Assembly (NCBI RefSeq): GCF_900091475.1
Contig: NZ_FMIB01000002.1
Location: 2,976,001-3,040,000, forward strand
Length of the DNA stretch: 64,000 nucleotides
Direction: 5' to 3'
From: Micromonospora chersina
GTDB taxonomy: Bacteria; Actinomycetota; Actinomycetes; Mycobacteriales; Micromonosporaceae
Every line of letters starts with the position of its first letter. Positions within the stretch are counted from its first letter, which is position 1. This document shows, one piece after another, positions 53,028 to 59,585 of this stretch. The notes under the pieces were generated by a model. It was given only the letters and a program-made list of their open reading frames with translations, made no database searches and was not told the origin of the DNA. Position numbers and translations under genes: made by a program.

Positions 53028-53765
53028 TCAGGCCCGCTTGCGGGTGATCTCGGCCAGGGCGCCCTCGACCGCGGACTCCAGGGCCGCCTTCTCCAGCCCG
53101 AGCCCGGTGAGCACGCCGTCGCCGCCCTCCTCCTCGAGCAGGGCCAGCAGGATGTGCTCGGTGCCGACGTAGTTGTGGCCCAGCCGCAGCGCCTCCCGGA
53201 AGGTCAGCTCCAGGACCTTCTTGGCCCGCGCGTCATAGGGGATGAGGTCCGGGACCTGGTCGGCCTTCGCCGGCAGGGTCGCGGTGACGACCTCCCGCAG
53301 CCGCTCCAGGGGTACGCCCCGAGCCACGATCAGCGCCGCCGCCAGGCCCTCGGGCTCGGCGAGCAGGCCGAGGGCGACGTGCCCCGGCGTTATCTCGGCG
53401 TTCCCGGCGGCGCGCGCCTCCTCCTGTGAGGACAACACGACGTTGCGGGCCCGCGGGGTGAACCGGCCGAAGCCGGCGTTCGGGTCGAGCGCGGCGGCCG
53501 TCTCGGCCTTCGCGGCGGACCGCTTCTGGGCGGCCTGCTTGCTCACCCCCATGCTGCGGCCGATCTCCGTCCAGGAGGCCCCCGACCGGCGGGCCTGGTC
53601 GACGAAGTGCCCGATCAGGTGGTCGGCGACGTCGCCCAGGTGGTCGGCGACCAGGACGGCGTCGGCGAGCTGGTCGAGGGCGTCCGTGTGCGCCTTCTTG
53701 ATGCCGTCGATCAGGTCGTCGAGGCGTACCGGGTGGTTCATCTTCAGCGGCTCTGTCTCCTCCAT
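53028..53765 (-). CDS. Clp_N-repeat protein with N-terminal HTH
   Basis: A 245-residue protein. Residues 62-83 (SGASWTEIGRSMGVSKQAAQKR) look like a helix-turn-helix. Two Clp N-terminal repeats follow: FTPRARNVVLSSQEEARAAGNAEITPGHVALGLL (about 102-165) and YDARAKKVLELTFREALRLGHNYVGTEHILLALLEEEGG (about 177-240). There is no AAA+ ATPase domain, so it is not ClpC. It may bind DNA and peptides or protein partners. The ATG at 53765 directly follows a promoter with no leader; a start at 53741 would have GGAGGAG 15 bases away. The paired operators suggest autoregulation. Confidence 0.88.
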   Translation of the reverse strand: MEETEPLKMNHPVRLDDLIDGIKKAHTDALDQLADAVLVADHLGDVADHLIGHFVDQARRSGASWTEIGRSMGVSKQAAQKRSAAKAETAAALDPNAGFGRFTPRARNVVLSSQEEARAAGNAEITPGHVALGLLAEPEGLAAALIVARGVPLERLREVVTATLPAKADQVPDLIPYDARAKKVLELTFREALRLGHNYVGTEHILLALLEEEGGDGVLTGLGLEKAALESAVEGALAEITRKRA

Positions 53766-53767
53766 GC

Positions 53768-53812
53768 GTCAACCATAGGTTGACGGCAGCCCTCCGTCAA
53801 CCATCGGTTGAC
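53768..53812 (-). promoter_or_regulatory. Two palindromic operators forming a leaderless promoter for the Clp_N/HTH gene
   Basis: GTCAACC-N3-GGTTGAC occurs at 53768-53784 and 53796-53812, 28 bp centre to centre. On the minus strand TTGACG (53800-53795, from the distal operator), 17 bases, then TATGGT (53777-53772, inside the proximal operator) form a near-canonical promoter. The start codon's A lies seven bases past the -10, so the mRNA probably begins at the ATG. A repressor on these sites would cover both promoter elements. Confidence 0.8.
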
Positions 53813-53836
53813 GATCCACGGGAGCAGTGGACGGCA

Positions 53837-53872
53837 AAGCGCCCCGGCCCGCGGGAGCGGGTCGGGGCGCTT
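53837..53872 (-). terminator. Hairpin beyond the relic anchor tail
   Basis: AAGCGCCCCG (53837-53846) pairs with CGGGGCGCTT (53863-53872); inner bases add about five more pairs. It follows the stop of the relic at 53887 on the minus strand. Confidence 0.6.
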
Positions 53873-53886
53873 CGGTTGGCGTGCGG

Positions 53887-53946
53887 TCAGGCGACGAAGC
53901 GGGTGCGGCGGCGCCGGGCGATCAGGTAACCGCCTCCGCCGAGCAG
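53887..53946 (-). pseudogene. Remnant tail of a membrane- or wall-anchored protein
   Basis: The minus strand reads LLGGGGYLIARRRRTRFVA and a stop. A short hydrophobic/Gly stretch and Arg cluster at a stop is the usual end of a sortase substrate or tail-anchored protein. Upstream in frame there is no membrane helix or protein-like sequence, and a stop lies only about 45 codons away. The gene body seems lost while its tail and terminator remain. Confidence 0.5.
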
Positions 53947-53978
53947 CCCTCGCTGCTCCACTGTGGCCTGTCCAACAC

Positions 53979-54013
53979 CGAAGGCCGGCACCCGCTCGGG
54001 GTACCGGCCTTCG
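53979..54013 (-). terminator. Hairpin after the lysozyme-fold gene
   Basis: CGAAGGCCGG (53979-53988) pairs with CCGGCCTTCG (54004-54013), starting nine bases past the stop codon of the gene at 54022. Confidence 0.7.
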
Positions 54014-54021
54014 TGCGTGTG

Positions 54022-54600
54022 TCAGCTGTTCCAGTTGTGGGCGACGATGTCGGCGGCCTGCTGCTCCCACTGCGCGTACGCATCCGGGTAGGCCGAGACC
54101 TGCACGGTCTGAGCGGCCTCGGTCAGCGGCATGTCCTGCCACCCGTCAACCTGCTTCAGACCCTTCAGGAACGCCAGCGTCGAGTACTCCGGATCGGTGA
54201 TCTGCTCCGGCGTGCCCCAACCCGAGGACGGGCGCTGCTGGAACAGGCCCAGCGAGTCATGGTCGTTGCGGTCGCCGAGGTGACCCAGGTTCTCCAGCTT
54301 CGACTCCTGCAGCGACGTGGCGATCGAGATGACCGCCGCCCGCTCCGGCAGACCGGCCTTCTTCGTCGCGGCGATGATCGCCTTGGCGTTGGCCAGCTGC
54401 TCATCGTTCAGGTCGATGTGCGACTGCGCGCCCTGCACACCGTGCGGGATCAGCTTGTCACCCTGCACGCTCACCGCGACCGGCTTGCTGCCCTGCACGG
54501 GGGCGGCGTCGGCGTGAGCGGCGATCGGACCGGCGAACACACCACCGGTGAAAGCCAGACCAGCAATACCGAGAACGCTCTTCCGCAGCATCGTGTTCAT
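54022..54600 (-). CDS. Secreted lysozyme/transglycosylase-fold protein
   Basis: A 192-residue secreted protein. The signal peptide runs to about residue 30 (cleavage near AAHA-DA). Residues 70-190 match the lysozyme-like domain attached to many actinobacterial cell-wall hydrolases: AAVISIATSLQESKLENLGHLGDRNDHDSLGLFQQRPSSGWGT, then ITDPEYSTLAFLKGL and AAQTVQVSAYPDAYAQWEQQA. The likely catalytic Glu is E99 in LQES. There is no NlpC/P60 or M23 domain. ATG 54600, with GGAG nine bases upstream and a hairpin in the leader. Confidence 0.85.
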   Translation of the reverse strand: MNTMLRKSVLGIAGLAFTGGVFAGPIAAHADAAPVQGSKPVAVSVQGDKLIPHGVQGAQSHIDLNDEQLANAKAIIAATKKAGLPERAAVISIATSLQESKLENLGHLGDRNDHDSLGLFQQRPSSGWGTPEQITDPEYSTLAFLKGLKQVDGWQDMPLTEAAQTVQVSAYPDAYAQWEQQAADIVAHNWNS

Positions 54601-54627
54601 GGGGGAAAGCTCCATTCGGGGGTTGGC

Positions 54628-54657
54628 GCACCACGCCGATGGGGGTCGGCGTGTGCG
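54628..54657 (-). promoter_or_regulatory. Hairpin in the leader of the lysozyme-fold gene
   Basis: CGCACCACGCCGA (54628-54640) pairs with TCGGCGTGTGCG (54646-54657) with one bulge and a 5-base loop. It would lie about 27-57 bases before the start codon, close to the ribosome site, and could affect mRNA stability or translation. It lacks the conserved c-di-AMP riboswitch sequence. Confidence 0.5.
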
Positions 54658-55305
54658 CAAGCACCGTCAGGCGCTCAAAAGAAGTCTTGGGGGGATCCGG
54701 CGTGCGGGGCGGGGCCTCTTCGTCGCGCCGGGACCATGTACAACGACCGGCAGCCCACCATCATTCCGGGCCCGACCACCCCGCCTGGCGGGGCGCCCTT
54801 CCTCGGCCGTTCACGCAGATACAACGACGCCCACCCGCCGACCATTCCGCCGCCAGAGTGCCGCCGACCACGGCGAACCGGACAATACGGCCCAGATGAC
54901 CTCGGTCGGGGCACGTCATGTAGGTATCCCCCACCGGGAGACATACATAGCGTTCCACCCAGCGGCGTTGGCAGCGAACGAACCGGACATCAGCCCCGGT
55001 CCCGTGCCGGGGGGGCACCACCGGAACGGCCTGCCGCCACCGCAGGCCCAGGGGTCGCCGCTCTGCAGCCACGGACGCACCACGTCCCCACCAGGGCCGC
55101 TGCGTGAATGGCTGCAGAGCAAAGGCACCTCGCACCCACGGTGCGGGGCAGGCGGACGTGATCGCGCCGATCGGGTGCCGGAGCGGGGTGAGTCAGGCCA
55201 GGGGTCGACAGACGCCCCCCAAGCCGGCGGCAGACGGCATCGACAGCGTCTCGATCTCGCATGAGCCAAGCGGTGCGGCGGCGGCGAGCCGGACCCTGAA
55301 ATGCG
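54658..55305. other. Gene-poor stretch with degenerate repeats
   Basis: No convincing gene. Two imperfect 81-bp-spaced repeats begin TACAACGAC and end CATTCCG (from 54739 and 54820). On the plus strand they read YNDRQPTIIP and YNDAHPPTIP from an ATG at 54736, with no ribosome site. A dyad ATGTAGGTATCCC / GGGAGACATACAT (54918-54930, 54936-54948) has two mismatches. Base composition and codon-position bias are weaker than in neighbours, suggesting decayed or acquired DNA next to the tRNA genes. Confidence 0.5.
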
Positions 55306-55335
55306 TCAGGCCCGGTCCGAGAGGACCGGGCCTGA
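55306..55335 (-). terminator. Terminator of tRNA-Lys copy 1
   Basis: TCAGGCCCGGTCC (55306-55318) pairs perfectly with GGACCGGGCCTGA (55323-55335) across a GAGA tetraloop, nine bases past the tRNA. CATTT follows on the minus strand. Confidence 0.8.
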
Positions 55336-55343
55336 CCGAACCG

Positions 55344-55416
55344 TGCGCCGCCAGGGACTCGAACCCCGAACCCGCGGATTAAGAGTCCGCTGCTCTGCCA
55401 GTTGAGCTAGCGGCGC
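55344..55416 (-). tRNA. tRNA-Lys (anticodon CTT), copy 1
   Basis: 73 nt folding as a full cloverleaf: acceptor GCGCCGC/GCGGCGC, D arm GCTC...GAGC, anticodon stem GCGGA/TCCGC with loop CTCTTAA (anticodon CTT), and T arm CGGGG-TTCGAGT-CCCTG. Discriminator A; CCA is not encoded. A TACCGT box (55440-55435) about 20 bases upstream is a likely -10 element. The sequence is identical to copy 2. Confidence 0.97.
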
Positions 55417-55555
55417 TCGTCGGCAACGGCAGGAACGGTAACACGCCGCCGATCGGCCCCTTCCAGGGGCGGCCACCCTTTGGCCCAGGGTGCCGGCGGC
55501 TACGGCCGGAGCACCACCCGCCGGCCTGAGCCAGCATGAACAAGAGGCCAAAAGA

Positions 55556-55586
55556 CTCAGGCCCGGTGCATCGCACCGGGCCTGAG
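55556..55586 (-). terminator. Terminator of tRNA-Lys copy 2
   Basis: CTCAGGCCCGGTGC (55556-55569) pairs with GCACCGGGCCTGAG (55573-55586) over 14 bp with a 3-base loop, then TCTTTT on the minus strand. It shares the AGGCCCGG/CCGGGCCT core with the terminator of copy 1. Confidence 0.88.
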
Positions 55587-55598
55587 TTTCGCTTGTCG

Positions 55599-55671
55599 TG
55601 CGCCGCCAGGGACTCGAACCCCGAACCCGCGGATTAAGAGTCCGCTGCTCTGCCAGTTGAGCTAGCGGCGC
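55599..55671 (-). tRNA. tRNA-Lys (anticodon CTT), copy 2
   Basis: 73 nt, identical over its whole length to the copy at 55344-55416 (same cloverleaf and anticodon CTT). A TAAGGT box (55695-55690) upstream is a likely -10. The copies are 255 bp apart, each with its own terminator, so they are probably separate transcription units made by duplication. Confidence 0.97.
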
Positions 55672-55858
55672 TCGCTGACAACGGGAAGAACCTTAGCACG
55701 CCCCCAGACCCGGGTTCCAATCCGATACCGGGCTCCACCCTTCGGACGAGCTTAACCGGCGAAAGCGCACAAAGTTCGCAGCTCCCCGGCCGAGGGGCGC
55801 AGAGCACGGGCGCTCATGCGGCACGATGTCCGCCAGGCACGCGAGAACAGAGGTGGGG

Positions 55859-57124
55859 ATGGGCAGGTTCGCGCGGACCGGGGCGATGGTGGGCGTCCTG
55901 GTCCTCACGGCGTCGCTGGCACTGACCGGGTGCGGCGACGACCAGAAGAAGCCGGCGTTCGTGGCCGGCGCGCAGCAGGGCGACGGGGTCCCGACCACGT
56001 CGCCGGACACGACGGGCGACCCGAGCGAGCCCGCCCTGCCGGCGTTGGCGGTGAGCCCCGCCGACGGGTCCGACAAGCGGCCGGTCAGCACCGAGATCAG
56101 CGCCCGGATCCCGGGTGGCGGCAAGGTGTCGAAGGTCGTCCTCACCGCCGCCGACGGCGCCACCGTCGCCGGCCGGCTGCGCCGGGACGGCTCGTCGTGG
56201 GTGCCGTCGGCCCCGCTGAAGTACGCGACCAGGTACACCGCCACGGTCACGGGCACCGGCACGGACGGCCAGACCCGGCAGGGCAGCAGCAGCTTCACCA
56301 CGATGGCCAAGCCGAAGTCGATGATCGGCTCGGGGCTCTACATGTTCAGCGGCAAGACGTACGGGGTGGCCATGCCGGTGGTCGCCGAGTTCTCGCCGGG
56401 CATCCCGAAGAAGGACCGCGCCGCGGTGCAGAAGCGGATGTTCGTGCAGACCGACCCGCCGCAGCCGGGCGCCTGGCACTGGCTCTACAACGGCACGCAG
56501 GCCTACTACCGAGCACCTGAGTACTGGAAGCCGGGCACCACGATCACCGTCCGGCTGGCGCTGGCCGGGATCCCGCTGAGCAACGGCCGCTACGGCAACG
56601 TCGACCGCAGCGCCACCGCCAAGATCGGCCGCGCGTTCGAGATGAAGGTCGACAACGCGACCAAGCAGATGACGGTGTACGAGAACGGCGCGGTGGTCCG
56701 CACCCTGCCCGTGAGCCTCGGCAAGAAGAGCACTCCCTCCTCCAGCGGCACCATGGTGGTGATGGAGAAGAAGGAGTCCACGGTCTTCGACACCCGCGAC
56801 GAGCCGGATCCCGACAACCAGTACGTCACCAAGATCGACTTCGCGCAGCGGCTCACCTGGGGCGGCGAGTACATCCACGCGGCGCCCTGGTCGGAGGGGG
56901 TGCAGGGCCGGGCGAACGTCTCGCACGGCTGCGTCAACGTCTCGATGGCGAACGGCCGGTGGCTCTTCGGCAAGACGCTTGTCGGCGACCCCATCACGGT
57001 GCGGGGCACGGAGCGGCGGCTGGAGCCGGGCAACGGCTGGACGGCTTGGAGCATGAGCTGGTCGCAGTTCGTCGAGGGCAGCGCCCTGCCGGTGCCGGAG
57101 GGCGGCCAGGGTTCGCCCTTCTGA
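55859..57124 (+). CDS. L,D-transpeptidase lipoprotein, copy 1
   Basis: A 421-residue lipoprotein that likely makes 3-3 peptidoglycan cross-links. Lipobox LALTGC (C25). Two Ig-like domains follow (about 60-150 and 160-258, the second with GVAMPVVAEF), then the YkuD domain (262-390) with H340 (YIHAAPW) and the catalytic cysteine C358 in SHGCVN (355-360). The domain order matches mycobacterial LdtMt2-type enzymes. I start at ATG 55859 after AGAGGTG. A tandem paralogue follows. Confidence 0.95.
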   Translation: MGRFARTGAMVGVLVLTASLALTGCGDDQKKPAFVAGAQQGDGVPTTSPDTTGDPSEPALPALAVSPADGSDKRPVSTEISARIPGGGKVSKVVLTAADGATVAGRLRRDGSSWVPSAPLKYATRYTATVTGTGTDGQTRQGSSSFTTMAKPKSMIGSGLYMFSGKTYGVAMPVVAEFSPGIPKKDRAAVQKRMFVQTDPPQPGAWHWLYNGTQAYYRAPEYWKPGTTITVRLALAGIPLSNGRYGNVDRSATAKIGRAFEMKVDNATKQMTVYENGAVVRTLPVSLGKKSTPSSSGTMVVMEKKESTVFDTRDEPDPDNQYVTKIDFAQRLTWGGEYIHAAPWSEGVQGRANVSHGCVNVSMANGRWLFGKTLVGDPITVRGTERRLEPGNGWTAWSMSWSQFVEGSALPVPEGGQGSPF

Positions 57125-57338
57125 GCAGGCGTAACGTGGGCGGACGCGGCATCGCCGGCGACCGTTCGGCCACGTACGGGCGGGTGGAGGATGGACCACT
57201 CCGATCGACAAAGCGCCGCAGGATATCGGAATCGTTACATCACGGGCGGGGTGTTTCGGTTCACGTCCGGCAACGGGTAACCGTTCCGGTGCGTCTGTAG
57301 GGGACGATGGGACCCGGGACCACGACTGTGAGGGAAGC

Positions 57339-58637
57339 ATGCGAGCTAGCCAGGACGAGCTGATCCGGGGCGGGACCGCCCGGCGCGGCGGGCGACGCCG
57401 CGTGTTCGCGGCGGCGGTGCTCGCCGCCGCCATGGCCCTGACCGGCTGCACCGGCAGCGGCGGCGACGACAAGCCGTCGAGCTGGCAGGGTGGCGGGGAG
57501 AAGGGCCCGAAGGCGTCGGCCACCATCACCGAGCCCGCGGCCGACGCCAAGGACGTGCCGGCCTCCACCGCCGTCACCTTCACCACGAAGGAGGCGGAGG
57601 AGACCACCGTCGAGCTGAAGGACTCCGCCGGCAAGGTCGTCGAGGGCCAGCTCGCCAAGGACGGGAAGAGCTGGCTGCCGGACGGCGCGCTGGCCTACGG
57701 CGAGACCTACACCGCGACGGTGACCGCGACGGGCGACGACGGCAAGCCGGCCACCGCCACGAGCACCTTCACCACCATGGCCAAGCCGGGCAAGCAGATC
57801 CGGGTCACCAGCTTCCTCGGCGACAACCAGGTCGTCGGGGTGGCCATGCCGCTGATCGTCAAGTTCGGCCGGGCCATCCCGGAGGACTACCGCGACGACC
57901 TCCAGCGCCGCATGACGGTCACCGCGAAGCCCGCCCAGGAGGGCATCTGGCACTGGGTCAGCCCGACCGAGGTGCGCTACCGGCCGAAGGAGTTCTGGAA
58001 GGCCAACAGCACGGTCACCTACAAGGTGCAGGCGGGTGGGCTGCCGCTCGGCGACGGCTGGTACGGGCGTTCCGACCTCACCGTCGACATCAAGATCGGC
58101 CCGTCGTTCGTGATGACCGTCGACAACCGCACCAAGAAGATGACGGTCACCAGGGACGGCCAGGTGATCAAGACGATCCTGGTGAGCCTCGGCAAGAAGA
58201 CCACCCCGTCGTCCAGCGGCACCATGGTGGTGATCGAGAAGCTCCGCCACACGGTCTTCGACACCATGGAGGAGCTGGGCCCGGAGGAGGGCTACCGCAC
58301 CGAGATCGACTACGCCCAGCGGCTCACCTGGGGCGGCGAGTTCATCCACGCCGCGCCCTGGTCCGAGGGTGTGCAGGGCAGGACGAACGTCTCGCACGGC
58401 TGCGTGAACGTCTCGATGAAGGACGGCAACTGGCTCTTCGCCAACACCCGCATCGGCGACCCGATCACGGTGAAGGGCACCGAGCGCAAGCTCCAGAACG
58501 GCAACGGCTGGACCGACTGGAACATGAGCTGGGACGAGTACGTCAAGGGCAGCGCCGTGCCGTACGAGCCGCCGGCCGAGCCGGGCGACGACACCAGCCC
58601 GAGCGCGGACGAGCCGAGCGTCGAGCCGACCCCCTGA
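57339..58637 (+). CDS. L,D-transpeptidase lipoprotein, copy 2
   Basis: A 432-residue paralogue of the preceding gene. Basic N-terminus, lipobox MALTGC (C37), two Ig-like domains, and a YkuD domain with H337 (FIHAAPW) and C355 in SHGCVN (352-357). The shared stretches RLTWGGE(F/Y)IHAAPWSEGVQGR and VSLGKK(T/S)TPSSSGTMVV show recent duplication. It has an acidic Pro/Ser tail that copy 1 lacks. A 214-bp gap with its own GAGGGAAG ribosome site suggests a separate promoter. Confidence 0.95.
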   Translation: MRASQDELIRGGTARRGGRRRVFAAAVLAAAMALTGCTGSGGDDKPSSWQGGGEKGPKASATITEPAADAKDVPASTAVTFTTKEAEETTVELKDSAGKVVEGQLAKDGKSWLPDGALAYGETYTATVTATGDDGKPATATSTFTTMAKPGKQIRVTSFLGDNQVVGVAMPLIVKFGRAIPEDYRDDLQRRMTVTAKPAQEGIWHWVSPTEVRYRPKEFWKANSTVTYKVQAGGLPLGDGWYGRSDLTVDIKIGPSFVMTVDNRTKKMTVTRDGQVIKTILVSLGKKTTPSSSGTMVVIEKLRHTVFDTMEELGPEEGYRTEIDYAQRLTWGGEFIHAAPWSEGVQGRTNVSHGCVNVSMKDGNWLFANTRIGDPITVKGTERKLQNGNGWTDWNMSWDEYVKGSAVPYEPPAEPGDDTSPSADEPSVEPTP

Positions 58638-58652
58638 CCGACGGACACTCCA

Positions 58653-58681
58653 GCGGCCTCCTCCATCCCGGAGGGGGCCGC
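58653..58681 (+). terminator. Hairpin after L,D-transpeptidase copy 2
   Basis: GCGGCCTCCTCC (58653-58664) pairs with GGAGGGGGCCGC (58670-58681), 12 pairs including one G-T, five-base loop, 16 bases past the stop. Confidence 0.7.
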
Positions 58682-58707
58682 CGGGCGTTGCGGGGCCGGA
58701 AACGACG

Positions 58708-58735
58708 GAAGCCCCCTCCCGGAGGAGGGGGCTTC
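58708..58735 (-). terminator. Terminator of tRNA-His
   Basis: GAAGCCCCCTCC (58708-58719) pairs with GGAGGGGGCTTC (58724-58735) across a CGGA loop. It begins nine bases beyond the tRNA 3' end. Confidence 0.78.
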
Positions 58736-58743
58736 GGTCTTCC

Positions 58744-58820
58744 TGGGGTGACTGATGGGAATTGAACCCACGACAACCGGGACCACAACCCGGTGCTCTG
58801 CCAACTGAGCTACAGCCACC
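58744..58820 (-). tRNA. tRNA-His (anticodon GTG)
   Basis: Cloverleaf with acceptor GTGGCTG/CAGTCAC (one G-T), D arm GCTC...GAGC, anticodon stem CCGGG/CCCGG with loop TTGTGGT (anticodon GTG) and T arm GTGGG-TTCAATT-CCCAT. The extra G at position -1 opposite C73, the identity mark of tRNA-His, is encoded (58820). The 3' CCA is encoded (58744-58746), unlike the tRNA-Lys genes. Confidence 0.97.
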
Positions 58821-58859
58821 ATGCTCTCCGCGCCGGTCGGCCGGGCGGTGCGCGGACTA

Positions 58860-58865
58860 ATAATA
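58860..58865 (-). promoter_or_regulatory. Likely -10 element of tRNA-His
   Basis: TATTAT on the minus strand is a strong -10 box in otherwise GC-rich DNA, 40 bases before the mature tRNA 5' end. A weak -35 (GGACGG) lies 18 bases further upstream. Confidence 0.6.
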
Positions 58866-58920
58866 GCCACACCCCTGCCGGCCCCGTCCAGCGGGTTCGG
58901 GCCGGGCCGCCCGGCGGGGC

Positions 58921-59511
58921 TCAGAGCTGGGCGGCGATCCCCTTGGCGGTCTCCACGTCCGGGCCGGGCAGCGGCACGAAGACGGTCCGCCGGTAGTACT
59001 CCAGCTCGCGGATGCTCTCCCGGATGTCGGCCAGCGCCCGGTGGGCCAGCCCCTTCTGCGGCTGGCCGAAGTACACCCGCGGGTACCAGCGCCGGCAGAG
59101 TTCCTTGATCGAGGAGACGTCGATCATCCGGTAGTGCAGGTGGGCGTCGAGCCGGGGCATGTCCCGGGCGATGAAGCCCCGGTCCGTGGCGATGGAGTTG
59201 CCGCACAGCGGGGCGGTCCGGGGATCCTTCACGTGGCTGGCGACGTAGTCGAGCACCATGTCCTCGGCCTCGGCCAGGGTGACCGTGGAGCGGCGTACCT
59301 CCTCGGTGAGGCCGGACTTGCCGTGCATGGTGCGCACGATCTCCGGCATCGCCTCCAGCGCCGCCTCGTCGGCGTGGATGACCACGTCGACGCCCTCTCC
59401 CAGCACGTTCAGGTCGGGGTCGGTGACGAGCGCGGCGACCTCGATCAGCGCGTCCCGCCCGAGGTCCAACCCGGTCATCTCACAGTCGATCCAGACGAGA
59501 AGATCAGCCAC
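58921..59511 (-). CDS. orn: Oligoribonuclease
   Basis: A 196-residue 3'-5' exoribonuclease that degrades di- and short oligonucleotides, including pGpG from cyclic di-GMP turnover. The DEDDh residues are visible: D9 and E11 ([10 protein letters not shown]), D in [16 protein letters not shown], and H and D in [15 protein letters not shown]. Length and sequence are typical. This is essential or near-essential in many bacteria and completes the pathway served by the GGDEF-EAL protein of this window. It is next to tRNA-His. Confidence 0.96.
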   Translation of the reverse strand: MADLLVWIDCEMTGLDLGRDALIEVAALVTDPDLNVLGEGVDVVIHADEAALEAMPEIVRTMHGKSGLTEEVRRSTVTLAEAEDMVLDYVASHVKDPRTAPLCGNSIATDRGFIARDMPRLDAHLHYRMIDVSSIKELCRRWYPRVYFGQPQKGLAHRALADIRESIRELEYYRRTVFVPLPGPDVETAKGIAAQL

Positions 59512-59585
59512 CGGGACAGACTACGCGCCGCCGACCCGCCCGCGCCTGAAGCACCCTCGCCCAGGTGGACCGCTAGGGTTTCCCC

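Noticed and set aside
53028..53765. ClpC or ClpB chaperone fragment
   Set aside because: Only Clp_N repeats are present, but the gene is intact, with its own promoter and an N-terminal HTH, so it is a distinct protein rather than a truncated chaperone.
54601..54760. c-di-AMP (ydaO-type) riboswitch before the lysozyme-fold gene
   Set aside because: Such leaders are frequent before actinobacterial wall hydrolases, but the conserved GGGGTGAATC and CCCGAATCCGTCAGCTAACC-like elements are not present on the minus strand here; only a simple hairpin remains.
53827..55107. A 426-codon open frame on the plus strand across the lysozyme-fold gene and gene-poor stretch
   Set aside because: Its first half is antisense to a clear secreted protein and no ribosome site is present; only the short repeat part after 54736 deserves a second look.
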